This document shows, piece after piece, positions 1 through 11,679 of a DNA stretch of 64,000 nucleotides. The DNA comes from Rostratula benghalensis. Its lineage: Eukaryota; Chordata; Aves; Charadriiformes; Rostratulidae. Location of the stretch: NCBI GenBank assembly GCA_013399305.1, contig VXAI01000247.1, positions 11,229 to 75,228 of the forward strand, written 5' to 3'. Within the stretch, counting starts at the first letter, position 1. Each line of letters opens with the position of its first letter. The notes beneath the pieces were generated by a model. It saw only the letters and a list, made by a program, of their open reading frames with translations. It ran no database searches and was not told the origin of the DNA. The position numbers and the translations under genes are program-made.

Positions 1-827
1 GGCCTAGGGAGGCCTGCTGGTCTTCATCAATGCTGCCCCACTGGTGCAAGCCCAGCTACAGCCCCATCCCCCTTCGAATCTAGTTTAAAGCTCTTCAGAT
101 GAGCCCTGCTAATTCCTTTTGCCCCTGTGAGATAAACCTTTCCTGTGTACTACTGTGAGGCCTGGCGTCTTCTAAAACCAGCCATTATCAAAGAACCCAA
201 AGCCCTGTCTGTAGCACCGGTCTTGTAGCCAAGCATTTATGGACTGGATCCTTCTATTCCGTCCCATGCCCTCACTCAAAAATGGAAGGAGGAAAGAGAA
301 AATGCACCCCAGACTTTTTCATCAACTATCCCAAGGCCTTGAAGTCTTTCTTCATTCCGCTCAGACTACGGGACGCAGTTTCCTCCCCGCCTGCCTGGAA
401 GATCAGTAGCGGATAGAAGTCTGTCGAGTGCACCAGGTTAAGGAGTGTCCTGGTGATTCCCTGATCTGGGCTCCAGGTAAACTGTAGACTTCCCTATGAT
501 AAGGGTCAACTCTGCATATTGGGCCCTCTGTTCCTCCCAGAAGGGAATCGCCTACTACAATTACCCTTCTTTTTCTTACTGGAAGCAGTCTTGAGGCGTG
601 GTGTCAACTGCCTCTTTCCTATTTGACCTCGTATTGCAGATCCAGTTTGGTTGGAGATTTTGGGTACCTGGGGGTACGAGTGACTGAGACGTCCACCGGA
701 CTTAGTAGTCCACTGGGTGAAGCGAGGGTAGACCTCCTAGTAGTGCAGTTCCCATTGTCCACGAGGGCGTGGGCCACAAACAGAGGGAAGTGAGTGGCCA
801 TTGACTGAGAGAAGGCACCTTCGGAAG
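1..827 (+). other. ERV 5' LTR/leader region, boundaries unresolved
   Basis: By position this should be the 5' LTR remnant and untranslated leader of the ERV. A polyadenylation-like gataaa (131-136) is followed by a T-rich stretch, as in an R region, but I cannot find matching LTR ends or a convincing primer-binding site. A stretch near 451-470 (tggtgattccctgatctggg) has the look of a tRNA primer-binding site but does not match well. Nothing here reads as a host gene. Confidence 0.35.
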
Positions 828-2300
828 ATGGGACAGAAGCAGAGTAAGGCTTCTGGTTCCATGCAGGAGACACGGGGCAGGGGTGGGCTCCCTGATATAC
901 CCCAAGATAGCCCGTTAGGCTTAATGACCAAGTACTGGGATAGTTCTCCTTCTCCAGAAGGGAAATCTAAAGAGAAAATGATTCACTATTGTACGAGAGT
1001 ATGGGGAGGAAAACAAATAAGAAAATAGTTATATTGGCCAATTTGTGGATCTTTTGAGATTTGAATATGCCAACAACTAAACATATATGTTAACAACAAA
1101 CGACCATTTAATAAGGAGGAGAGCGAGTATGCCTTTTTATGGATTCTGGGCACGGCTCAGACGGCTAGTTTGTTTCCATTAAATGAAAAAAGAGATGGTA
1201 AAAAGAAGGGATATGGAAGAACCTCTGGCACCTCCCCCACCTTACGTTCCTCCTCCTCCACCACAGGAACCCGAGCAGGAATGCCCCCCCCCTCCCCCCC
1301 CCAGCACCCCCAGATTCTGAGGAAGAAATTTCTCCCCCTAATCGAATAATGACCTGAAGCCAAACTAGGGAGAAAAGAGAGGAAAATTTATTGTATCCAT
1401 TAAGAGAAACAGCCATGGGAGGGGCACAACCCAGAGCTGGATTTGTATCTATACCCCTCAACTCCGGAGACGTGCGGGAATTTAAGAAAGAAATGAGGCA
1501 TTTGCTGGAGGACCCTTTAGGGGTGGCCGAGCGCTTTGACCAATTCCTTGGCCCCAATATTTACACATGGGATGAAATGGAGACTATTTGAAAAATTTTG
1601 TTCACGGCTGAGAAGCGAGGTATGATCAGAGCAGCAGGAATGAGACACTGGGACCAGAGACACCAGCATGGTCCCGCCAGAGATATAAAGTGGCCCCTAC
1701 AATGGCCTAATTGGGATAACCAAGATCCTGCGCTTCAGAATAATATGGTGGATCTCCAGGAAATGGTAATCCAGGGGATTAGAGACTGTGTACCCAGAGG
1801 ACAGAATATTAACAAAGCCTTCAATGAACATCAAAAGAAAGACAAAACCCCCACAGAATGGCTGGAGAGATTGAGAAAGAGTTTGCAGCTACATTTTGGG
1901 CTGGACCCTGATAGCCAAGTGGGTCAGGCTTTGCGGAAAACTCAATTTGTGGCAAAATCTTGGATGGACATAAGAAAGAAATTAGAAAAGATAGAGGATT
2001 GGCAGGAAAAAGGATTAGATTAATTATTACAGGAAACCCAGAAAGTGTATGTAAGAAGGGAAGAAGAGAGTTAGAAGAAACACGCCCGAATCTTGATGGC
2101 GGCAGTGAGAGAAAGACAGAATAGAGAACAGAACAGAAATAGAAGAAGGGAGAATCCCCGAAGGGATCCGGTAGATCCAAGAAGAAGAGATGGTCCACCT
2201 GAAACAGAATGTTTTTACTGTTATAAGAAGGGACATTTACAGAGGAATTGCCGGAAAAAGATGTGGGATGAGGAAGTTTATAAGGAAGACTGGGGGGGTC
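828..2300 (+). pseudogene. Decayed ERV gag (matrix, late domain, capsid, nucleocapsid)
   Basis: Gag structural polyprotein remnant. The matrix start (ATG 828, MGQ with a myristoylation-type Gly-2) runs to a stop at 1026-1028. A proline-rich segment with PPPPY (1231-1245) sits in another frame, so the region between carries frameshifts. Capsid-like sequence reads in a third frame from about 1391, with in-frame stops at 1589-1591 (TGA), 2021-2023 (TAA) and 2072-2074 (TAG). The same frame continues into a basic Arg/Asn-rich nucleocapsid with a single C-X2-C-X4-H-X4-C knuckle at 2210-2251. A functional polyprotein is not possible. The family call rests on domain order and motifs. Confidence 0.85.
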
Positions 2301-2644
2301 GGGGGCTCTATTTGCTGGGGACACCCAAGGTCACGGAGCCCTTGATAAAACTGAAGTTGGGTCCTCAGCAAGAAGTGTTTGAATTCCTTGTGGATTCGGG
2401 CGCCGAAAGATCAACTGTCCAGAAATTACCATCTGGGTGTATAGAATCAAAAGAAAAACTTCAAGTGATTGGCGCAAAAGGGGAACCTTTCAAGGTACCC
2501 CTAATCAGAAATGTATCAACAGAAACCCCCAATAAATATGCAGTGGGAACCTTTCTCCTGGTCCCAGAAGCAGAATATAATCTACTGGGAAGAGATCTAA
2601 TGGTGGAATTGGGAATTAATATGGAAGTAGATCAGGAAAGATAG
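2301..2644 (+). pseudogene. ERV retropepsin (protease) remnant
   Basis: The frame is continuous with the nucleocapsid part of gag, with no stop left between them. The aspartic protease core is DSGA (codons 2393-2404) inside a hydrophobic FLVDSGAERS context; retropepsins usually have DTGA or DSGA. A second conserved block, NLLGRD, lies near 2579-2596. The frame ends at TAG 2642-2644. This is the best-preserved piece of the element, but it is isolated by upstream stops and a downstream frameshift. Confidence 0.8.
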
Positions 2645-2645
2645 T

Positions 2646-2880
2646 AAAATTATACTTATTAACTGCAGAAGACGAAGCTAAGACAAATCCAGAAACTTGG
2701 TATAACCCAGGACCGGTGGGAAAATTAAATGTCAAACCAATCAGTCTCTATACGAGACCCATACCAACCGATTAGAATAAAACAGTATCCTATTTCCAGA
2801 GAAGGGTTACAGCCAGTAATCGAGAAACTTTTGGCCCAAGGACTCTTGGAACCCTGTATGTCTCCCCACAACACTCCGGC
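2646..2880 (+). pseudogene. ERV pol, N-terminal reverse transcriptase fragment
   Basis: Two overlapping frames carry the N-terminal reverse-transcriptase region. One holds NPETWYNPGP and VKPISL, then stops near 2775. The other holds the QYPIS and GLLEP blocks typical of the RT fingers region. At least one frameshift lies between about 2735 and 2765. Similarity ends abruptly after the MSPHNTP block around 2875-2880, where the sequence becomes a GC-rich island. The polymerase active site, RNase H and integrase are absent. Confidence 0.75.
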
Positions 2881-3088
2881 CACTTCGTGCTGGCCGCCAT
2901 TTTCCCCCGGCCCCCTCTGCCTGCAGAGCACCTCGGCCCGCAACCGAGGAAGGCTGCGAGGGAGGAAGGAGCCCGGCACTCACAGGCACCCTCCCCAGCC
3001 CCTCCGCCGCTGCCGGCGCGTCCCCACCGTTCACCTCAGTGCCGCTGTCCAGCTGCCTCGCGATGCCGGCAACCCGTCCGGTGCTTAC

Positions 3089-3121
3089 CAACTGGGCGGC
3101 CTGGCCCCGCACCTCAGACAT
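3089..3121 (-). other. Possible 11-codon first coding exon, speculative
   Basis: On the minus strand an ATG (3119-3121) opens [11 protein letters not shown] and runs straight into a good donor (GTAAGC, plus-strand 3083-3088). The position inside a CpG island suits a first exon. I do not recognise the peptide. No downstream exon can be named, because lower coordinates are the broken ERV. It may be chance. Confidence 0.15.
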
Positions 3122-3879
3122 TGAGTTCAGGTGGATGTGTGCTGGCCTCCCGAACTTCGGGGTGCGACATCACCAAACCCCCCGCCTCTGAGGAGGCTCC
3201 ATGTACCCTACCCACCCCCTGCTTTTTCCTGCAGGGGGAACTCAGTATCCCTTTCTGAGCCCCAAAACACAGTAGCTGAGCCCCTTCTCAAGTCCCCAAA
3301 ATGCCAGACTCGACCCCTGCTCCTGAGCCCAAAGCCACACCACTCCTTCTGTTTCTGAGCTCCAAAATCAGGTTACACTCTCTGCTTTCCCACACCATCT
3401 GCAGCGCCCCCGCCCCCCCAGGTGATGCTGAGAGGCAGGGGCAGCGCAGCTGCCCCAAAGCCCAGCACCACCAGGGCCCTACGGGCAATTTTGGGGAGCG
3501 CCGGGCAATTGCAGAGGGGCCGGCCCTGCGTTTGTGCCGTGCAGAGGGGCCGGACACTGCTTTCTCATCGCTGTTCTGAGCTTCATTTCTCCGGCATCGC
3601 CAGCACCGGACCCCAAACCCCCCCAAACCCGTTCAGGCCGCCTGTTCCCCGAGCCCCATGCAGGGCCCCCTCAACTCCATCACCCCTTTGTGCTTCCTCA
3701 GTCCCCTCGCCGTTCCCCGCTACCATTCGCTCACTTTGATGTGGTCCTCGCGACGGGCGCGGCCCACATCAGCCAAGCATCAGACCCCACTTTCCCTCTG
3801 AGTCTCCCCGCTGAGATTCCGAGGAGGCCGCCATTCTTTTCTTGGTCCTCTCCGCTTCCCGACTGCCCCGGCCTGCCCG

Positions 3880-4330
3880 GTGGCCGCGCGACCATTGGCC
3901 GTCGCCCTGCCACCCGCCTTCCCCCCCCCGGAAATCCCCGCTCCATAGGCCCGCTGCTGCCGTCAATTGTCACCACGCCCCACGGCATGTTGCAATTCGA
4001 CCAATCGGAGCACGGCAGCCCTACTCTGATTGGTCCAACCTCTCGCCTATGCGCCGGGGAGGGGTTGCGATGGTGATGACTCACCGGCGGGAGCGTGGGG
4101 CCGTTGCCGTGACGTCGGGGCCGTGCGGCCGGCGGGGAATTCACCCAAACCCGGCTTTTTCTCCTTAAAAACTTTATAGATTTGTACGCGACAGCCCCCA
4201 ATAAACCCAAGTCCGCCGTCTTCCCCTCTTCCTTTCCGTCCGCTCTCGGATAACTCCCTGAGGCTGCCCGGACCTGGCTCACTTCCGGCACTCCGGCAGC
4301 CTGCCGCAGCGAGCGGCTTGAGGCTCCCCG
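3880..4330 (+). other. LTR-like TATA to AATAAA arrangement in the CpG island
   Basis: CCAAT boxes at 3894, 4001 and 4029 precede a TATA-like TTTATAG (4173-4179), then AATAAA (4200-4205), then a C/T-rich stretch. Such close spacing of promoter and poly(A) signal is normal for a retroviral U3-R-U5 but unusual for a host promoter. I could not find TG...CA ends or a matching second LTR, so this is one reading of the region, not a firm call. Confidence 0.3.
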
Positions 4331-4574
4331 TCCGCTCCCTGCCGCTGCATTGCGCGCCGAGCACCCGCCGGCACCGCGCACATGGGGTGGCAGCACCGTT
4401 TCGATACCGGGAGGCAGCAACGGGCGCGGCAGCACCGGGGTACCGCCTGGAAAGGCCGGCGGCAGCTCGGCCCACAGTGATGCCACCGCGCGTGCGCAGT
4501 GCCTGAGCCGGGCGGCAGCAGAGAGCATGCGCGGCGGCCGATGAGAAGTAGCCCCCGGCTGAAATTGTGTATGT

Positions 4575-5700
4575 CACTGCGATAAATAAAAACAGCGAAC
4601 GGGAGACTGGTAGACAGAAAAAAATTAAGATCAATGTGTTTTAGGGAAGGGAAATAGAGAAAAAAATATTAAAAAGTAGCGTCAGCGAACTAAAATGCAG
4701 GCATAGAAATTGTAAAAAGCGTTAAAAGCATTTAAAAGATTCAAAAGTTTTTAAAAGTTTTTAGATTTGTCTTTTAAAAGACAAGTTATTAAAAGACTGA
4801 ACGAAATGAAGGAAAACAGAAAATTATAAAAGAAACGGATTAAGGAAATAAGGAAAAACTAAAAAATAGCAACAGCCTATTAAAACAGAGACAGAGAAAA
4901 TCGAAAAAATATGGCAAAAAAAAAAAGATAGTGAATGGGGAAAAGGAACGCATAGGGAGAACTTTTAAAAAGCTAGGAAAATAAAGGGAAAAAAGAAAAA
5001 ATACAGAGAGCAAACTGCAATACAGACGTAGAAGGAACATTAAAAATTAGGACAGCAAGGAAAGACAAGAAATAATTTAAAAATAAAGCCACGGATATGA
5101 AGACAGCAAATGGGATAAAAGCAAACAGATACTTTAAAAAGCAACAGTGATTAAGGAATGAAGTTAAAAATAGCAACAGCAAACTCAGAGACATAGGAAG
5201 AAAATTTTAAAAGTGATGTCACACTAAGAAAAAAGTAATAAAAAACTAAAGACAGCTAATGAAATAGAAGTAGAAAGTTTTTCAAGTCAAAGGATTGAGA
5301 AGAAAGAACTGAAAAATAGCAATGGTGTACTAAAACACAGGCATAGACAAAAAAATTTTAAAAAGTGGTAGCACTACGGAAAGATAGGAAACAATTGAGA
5401 AATAAAGGCAGTGAATGGGAAAAAAGTAAGCCCAGAAAGAAAACTTAAAAAGCGATGAGCATTAGGGCAAGGGAAAAAAAATAAAAATAGAGAGGGCAAG
5501 CTTTAACAGAGAAAGAAAACTTCAAAAGCAACAGCACTAGGGAGACATAAGTAATTAAAACATAAATAGAGGGAAATGAAGACAGCAAACACGGTAAAAG
5601 TAGAGAGAAAATTTTATAGCAGTGGGGATTAAGGAAATGAGAAAATTTAAAAATTGGGTAATCAAACTAAAACAGAGACATAGAAAGGAAATCTTAAAAT
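4575..5700 (+). repeat. Degenerate A-rich tandem array of ~160-bp dimeric units
   Basis: The plus strand is purine/A-rich throughout. Two half units alternate. Type A is like 'agcaacagcaaactaaaaca' (near 4869, 5005, 5173, 5318, 5492, 5662). Type B is like 'gacagcaaatgggataaaag' (near 4928, 5102, 5250, 5406, 5580). Both are followed by 'gaaaattttaaaaagc'-like links. Successive copies of the same type are about 136-174 bases apart. Copies are diverged. No ORF of note exists. Family unknown to me. Confidence 0.7.
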
Positions 5701-7951
5701 ATTTCTGTATTCAGTTTTCTTATGGGTTCTCTGGGTTTAAGTGTTTAGGAAGCATCTCACAGCCATCTGCTCAAGGCAGTACTCTTCACCTTGGAAAGTC
5801 AATCACGCTCAGTGTTAATAGATCTGTCTTTTCCGTTGATGTGGGGAACATTAGGTACCAATTCCTTTCTGCAGAAATGGATGGAGCAGATCCAGAATTC
5901 TGAGGAAATGTTTCAGAGTCAATTTGATTTTAGTAGAATTCTACTGAAAGTGCTAAAGGTGACCTCAAATGCATAGGTCCAGAACTGAAGGGACAGTAAC
6001 CTCTAGCAGGGAAAAGACAAAGCAGTGGATGAGCAGCAACATGTTTGATAGGAGTCTGAAGGACTTGACTGGGATTATGCACCAAACCCATAGCAGAGTT
6101 GGAACATGAATCAAAGCTACCATTTTCTTCTACAACACCTACATCTTGGCACTTTCAGCCATTCATTTCAGCACTCTGTTAAGGTGCTGTGCAGCACAGA
6201 AGTGGGGCTAAGAGACTAGGATAATTACTTGTTTAACAAAATCTTTTTGCTTAGGCACATCCATTCAAAGCGTACCCTTCTAATCACTGGCTGTCCAATC
6301 TCAGTGTTTCTCACTGATCCTTGTCAAATGCACACAGAGCGATACTGTGGTCCTAAGTCACAGCGGGGCATTTGTAAAGACACAGAATCATCATGCCGGC
6401 AATAGCATCATCCGCCAATTTCCCACTCCCCTCCCCACCCCCTTCTTGGCTGTTTGTTTGTATTTGATGAAAGTAATATCCCTTTGCCATAAAGAGCGCT
6501 ATGTCTGAGCTGCAACTCGTGTTACCACATTTTATTTGCTCCTGCTATCACACAGCCCCTGCAGGTCATAATTCACTGTGAGTGCCATCACAGTACAACC
6601 TTGCTGACCCTGTTATTGTTATTTGGTCCAGAAAGATGAGCTGCTGACCTTTCCCAAGCACTATTTCTGGTGACTGCTAAAAAACCTTCAGAACAAAGTT
6701 GCATGATTCTTAGTGGTGCAAGCCAGCCTCCATCTGCCTGTGAGCTTTGTGAATCTTAATGAATCTGTGAAGATAGCTCCAAGTATTCCAAAGGAGAGCC
6801 TAGCTTTCTCTGCAGGTACTCTGAGGAAGGGTAAGCCTCAGGCCCTGACTGCTGGTACTAAGTACTACTGGTTAACCATATTCACATACCTCCCAGTTTG
6901 CTTGTAACAGAAGAGTGAGCTCCCATGTCACGTAGAAGGTGCACTGCTGACCACTACGCAGACTGCCTACTGCTGGTCTCCACTGTAAGGAGCTCACCCA
7001 GAATGCAGTAGCAGGGCTGGAAAAATGGTGCTGTATATCCTGATTTCAGGATAACAGTTGTCAAATGTCTGCTATTCTGCTCTCCATCTCAACTCTATTG
7101 GGTATCACTTGCAGTGCTGATTTGGAGCAAAACTCCCAAGCTGTACCAGGCCGTACAGGATATAGGTAAAGGAACTGGCAGGTCCACAATCCTGCAGATT
7201 ATGGAAGAAAAACCCACCCTTCTAAATGCATCATGGGGGATGGGAGGGGAGGAATTTCTGGAAAGATCTGATGTTGATATTCATGGGAAAGTTTAAAGCC
7301 AGAATCATACAAAAGGTCCCCGTACTTTCTCTGATCTTAGGCTGAAAGATAAGGAAATTGTATTAGTTTAATTCTAGCAGGGAAGTCTTAAATAATTATT
7401 TGCTGAGGGACATATCTTAAGGCAGCAAAAAAGAGACGGACAGATAGGCACACCCCCCGACTTTCTTATTTCATAGATGTCAGGGCTCACGCCAAAGCAG
7501 CCAGAGGCAATGCTCAGTCCTGCTGCTAGAAGATGAAATGGGAACTATACAAACCGTACAAAAAAATAAACAAACCTGTTCTCATCCAGCAGCTTATCCA
7601 CCATCACTGTAGCCAGATTGCTTCAGAAACTCAACGCGCAGTGGTGGGCATGTGGTCACCATGGCACGTTCTTTTTCTGTCTATACAAATTCACCCTCCT
7701 GCTGCCCCTGAAAATAACCTCCCACTTAGTTTGGTCTGACAGTTAACCAGCTACCATTCCCAGTAGCTGGATAAACGCCATCTGGACACTGATGGCCTCT
7801 CTGTGTTCTAGATCATAATCTGTGAAGTGTCCGGTGTTTGTGGTACAGTGACCAGAGCACTAATATTGAAACTCTGTTACCTGTGTCCTTATATCATCAG
7901 CATGCCATATCCTGTTATACTACAGATACCTGGGAGAGTGACTCTACACTC

Positions 7952-7976
7952 AATATCTACACTCAATGTAGATATT
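7952..7976. repeat. Perfect 10-bp hairpin
   Basis: aatatctaca (7952-7961) and its exact reverse complement tgtagatatt (7967-7976) are separated by five bases. The left arm also belongs to a short direct repeat of tctacactcaat. It is too short for a microRNA precursor. Confidence 0.6.
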
Positions 7977-10900
7977 TTTAGTTTTAATAATTTCAGGTGG
8001 TCTGGGACAGTTGGTACACTTGAACCACACTAAAGTCAAGGTCTTACAATTCATCCAAATATCGCTATCATCAGTGGGAGTCAGTCCTTTACTTTGACTG
8101 CATTTAAACGATGTAGTTAAGCAGAGGAATGGAGTTCTGTGTTGGAGAAGCGGAATTTGTGAAGGGTCTGGACATAATTGTTGCATACGAGAGGTAAAAC
8201 AAGGAATGCTAGTGCAGAAACAATGTGTTTGCACTGCCTTAAGTAACAGGAAACTCAGGCTCGTTCTTACAGCAGGTTTCCATTAAGTAGATAGATGTAT
8301 CATCATCAGAAGTCTTTTAGCAGTGTTTTACTTCACTGGTAATACAGTTTAAGAATTTAAGAGAGGGTAATCACCTTGAAATTGCGTCTCACCACTGCCC
8401 CCCTTTTATTGTTTTGTTGGGGGGGTTGTTTGTTTGTTGTGTTTTGTTTTGTTTTAATGAACATTAACCATGTCACCTATGTCACACAGGATGAAACGCC
8501 ACAGCAGCCAAGGGCTAGCTACAGTTCTGTTGAAGGAAGAGAGCTGACTGCTCTCTCTTTGGGACCGTAGCAAATTTGTGCAAGTTTGCCAAAGGCTGTG
8601 AGCACATTCTAGCATTTGTGATCTCCCTCCAAATGGAGATGCCATGAAATCTATTTGCTGTAAAACAAGAGAGGGACAGGTCAGAGGCAGCTGGGAAGGA
8701 TAACAAGCCACAAAAGCTACAGCATTCAGAAAAACGAAAAATCCGGTCAGGAAAAGCGACAAGCTGACATACTGGTCAGGCCGCTATCCAAATAGTGGGA
8801 ATTTTATGTGGTACACAGGATTGTGTTGGAGGGTTTTCAAAGGATGGTTGAGGAGCCCACCAACCAGTATTATCAGAAGGGAAAGCCACTATCAAGCCTG
8901 ACAAATGGTCAAAAAGCCATAAAGAATTCTCTAATTGAAGCTGGAATGATTATGAGGTGTTTGGGGAATGCAGAGTGAGATAGCGGGGTACCTAGCAGTA
9001 GATTACACTCAAGGCACAAGCAAGAACCGCATGCTACTGCTCTCTTGACATTCCTGAAGTTCTTCAAATAGTTGGGAAAGGTGTTTCTTAGAATGAAGAC
9101 AAAAGCAGACTGCAATTACCTGGTTTGAGAACAAAGCACCAGCCATTTTATCTGGAGTTTTGCCTGTTTTGGCAACTCCACAGAGAGAGCTCCCCAGCCA
9201 TGGACACATGTAGTGGTGTCCCATGGGGATGTGCTGGGGTGGTAACTACAGAGCTGTCACCTTCCCATAGTGTTGAACAACCCTGCTCCTTTCAAATGCA
9301 AAATCCAAAGGTCAGTTACTACAGTAGCAAGTTTTCATCCTCCCTCCCAAGGATTTACTTGTAAGACTCGGCCTGGGTCACTCTCACAGGGCACCAGAGA
9401 CCTGTAAGACTTGTGGTTACTTCTCTCATTTCCCCACCTCTGCCTTGGTCTCAGGATTTCCTGTAGTGTCACCTCTGGCCCTCAGACTGGGTAAGCTGAG
9501 TGCTGTGGAAAATAATAGCTAATAATAAGCCACATTGTAAGATGCTGTGCATGATGAAGCAGGTGCTGAGGAAGAGATGTGATTAAGGAATAGGTTTTGG
9601 TGAAATGACTGTAGATTTTTTCCACTTCTTCTGTAACAGAGCACTTTGAGACAGGTGCTGACAAAAAATGTCCCATTGCTGAGGCCTTCCTCTGGACTGG
9701 CAGTCCTGAGTAAGCTGGAGCTAGGCCAGAGTATCAGGTTGCCTTCTGCCATGAAAAGCTAGAACTCTGATCTGGAAAGAATTGGAACTGCCTGTGGAAT
9801 GCTGTCAGACACATGATCAGATGGCGATTTGCTGAGGAGAGGATGACAAGGCCTCAGTGTTATCCAAGATCAGTATTGAGAAAACAAAGTTTGCAGCCAT
9901 GGCAGCACCTGCTGTCTCTTAAATGCTACCCTTTGGAGGGCATGGCACTCTGAAGCGTAACAGAGACTGTTAGTCCTTCTTGTGGTGAGTGAATGGGGCC
10001 AAAGGAGCTGAAAGACCTTGCACAAATCAGGGAACGGCTGCTCCTTTTGTTGCCTGTGGATATATGTGATTGCACATATACCTGCAGGCACGTGCCTTGC
10101 ACATGCATTCTTACTTTAGGCCATCATTATTTCAATGTTGTGATAATTCCTGCTGGCAGGCAAGGATGATGCAGAAAAGTTGCCTGTCAGTTATGTTAAA
10201 TAACTGAGGACTCCTGGGTCTTAGCCTGCACAAAGTGATTATCTTCAGCTGTTTTCAAATAAGCTTTCCAGATTAAAACTAATGACCAAAAGGAATCACT
10301 AAGAACATAACTGATCTTTAATACTTAGAATGTTTATGCTCCTTTAATTGCTAAAATCTTTCCATTTCACGTGCCATCAGCCGTGAAACTTCACCTGAGC
10401 AGTGATTGCTCACATGCGCCCAACTTATCCCATTCTAGAACTGGCTTCTGTTATTTAAACTACCCAAAGTCTTTCTACACCTAAGGCACATCTTTAAATC
10501 CTTGTTGCATAAATTTCAGAGGATTACTTTGCTATTAGATTAGTCTGTTTTAGTAGGCTGTGTTTTTTCAAGATCTGACATGAGTACGACTTAAGACAAG
10601 TCTATAAAGAATTGATTTTCAGATGAGTGTTCCTCAGCTCGTGCTTTTGCTCACAAATACTCGTGGGCACACCTATACACGTTATGTGGGCAAATGGTTC
10701 CAGTCACATAGATACATCCATGCTCCTGTCAGAATCTGTAAGATGTAGTGAATATTGTCCAAACCTGCTACATCATTCTGATTATTCCATCACACTCATG
10801 ATTTAATTTAGGTTTCTTTTCCTACCTTCCAAGCTCTCCCACCTTCTCGTTCCCTCAGATCCTCTGCCTGGGAACTTGCTGTTAAAACTACTGGAATAAG

Positions 10901-11679
10901 TTGCACGAAAGGCATTTCTCCTGTCGTCCCGAATGACAAGACCATAGTGTGGAAAGTGATGACTAGTGAGGCAAGAAAAAGATTTTATACAGTACTAGAG
11001 AAAAAGGCATGGAAAGGATTGAGAAAAGCTATAGGTGAAATGAAGGGAAGAGAAAAGGCAGGCTATTGAAACAAGCAAGGAAAACCACAATTTCACTTTC
11101 TCAATATATTTTGGGGGGAGGAAGGATAGCAATGCTTAGCAAAGAATGGAAAGGTCAGCTTAAACTTACCAAGCTGCCAGATCATTGTCAGAATAAAGGG
11201 AGCCTGTCCCCTTTCTCAGCTGGACAGAGTAACTCCACAATCAGTGGGCCACAGTTCCCTACTCTTCTTACAGTGGTTTTGTCCAGGTACAGCTCCACTA
11301 GCTTTGGAGATACCTCCTCTGGTCGTTGGGAGTAAACAGCCAGGCATCTATTTTCAGATGCTGGCTGGTGGGAGATGATAGGCATGATCCCAGTTCCAAA
11401 GGGTTAAATGTAGAAAGTCCCCTTATATATCAGTTTGTTCTCTACAATACTTAATTGTCATTTCAAATGTAAAAGTCATCAACAGTGCTGTCCAGGCAGA
11501 TCAGTTCACAGAACCCGACAACATCTCTGAGGTACTGTGGAGGAGGAACCTACTTCTATCTTTATATGATCCTGGCTTTTTAAAGAAACCTTACAGCAAA
11601 TTGAAGTCACATCCACTTCCTGTCACCTCAGTTTTGGCAGAAGAATGTAAAGGGCCTTTAAGCCTTGGTAGTCCCAGAG

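Larger units (their letters stand above)
1..2880 (+). mobile_element. Truncated gammaretrovirus-like endogenous retrovirus (ERV)
   Basis: Reading left to right there is a leader, a Gly-2 matrix start (MGQK at 828), a PPPPY late-domain motif (1231-1245), capsid-like sequence, one CCHC zinc knuckle (2210-2251), an aspartic protease with the DSGA core (2393-2404), and the first part of reverse transcriptase. The order, single zinc knuckle and PPPPY motif fit gammaretrovirus-like (class I) elements. The element is dead: frames change several times, stops interrupt gag, and pol is cut off near 2880. No RNase H, integrase or envelope follows. The 5' boundary may lie outside the window. Class is inferred from motifs, not from a database match. 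Confidence 0.85.
2881..4560. promoter_or_regulatory. CpG island with dense promoter motifs, gene unknown
   Basis: Extremely GC- and CpG-rich. Visible motifs are CCAAT boxes in both orientations (ATTGG 3894-3898, CCAAT 4001-4005, ATTGG 4029-4033), an AP-1-type TGACTCA (4077-4083), a CRE-type TGACGTC (4110-4116), a TATA-like TTTATAG (4173-4179), an ETS-type cacttccgg near 4280, and two NRF1-like sites (4488-4497 and 4525-4532). This is either a strong housekeeping-type, possibly bidirectional, promoter or a CpG-rich retroviral LTR. No convincing coding exon follows on either strand. Confidence 0.6.

Noticed and set aside
451..470. A tRNA-like primer-binding site for the ERV
   Set aside because: The match to any tRNA 3' end that I can recall is poor, and no LTR end CA precedes it. 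Kept only as a remark.
3731..4634. Long minus-strand ORFs (up to 265 codons) in the CpG island
   Set aside because: GC-rich sequence has few stop codons. The peptides are low-complexity Arg/Pro/Ala/Gly and overlap promoter motifs.
5622..5976. Overlapping plus-strand ORFs near the end of the A-rich array
   Set aside because: No homology, start context or splice partners; they begin inside low-complexity repeat sequence.
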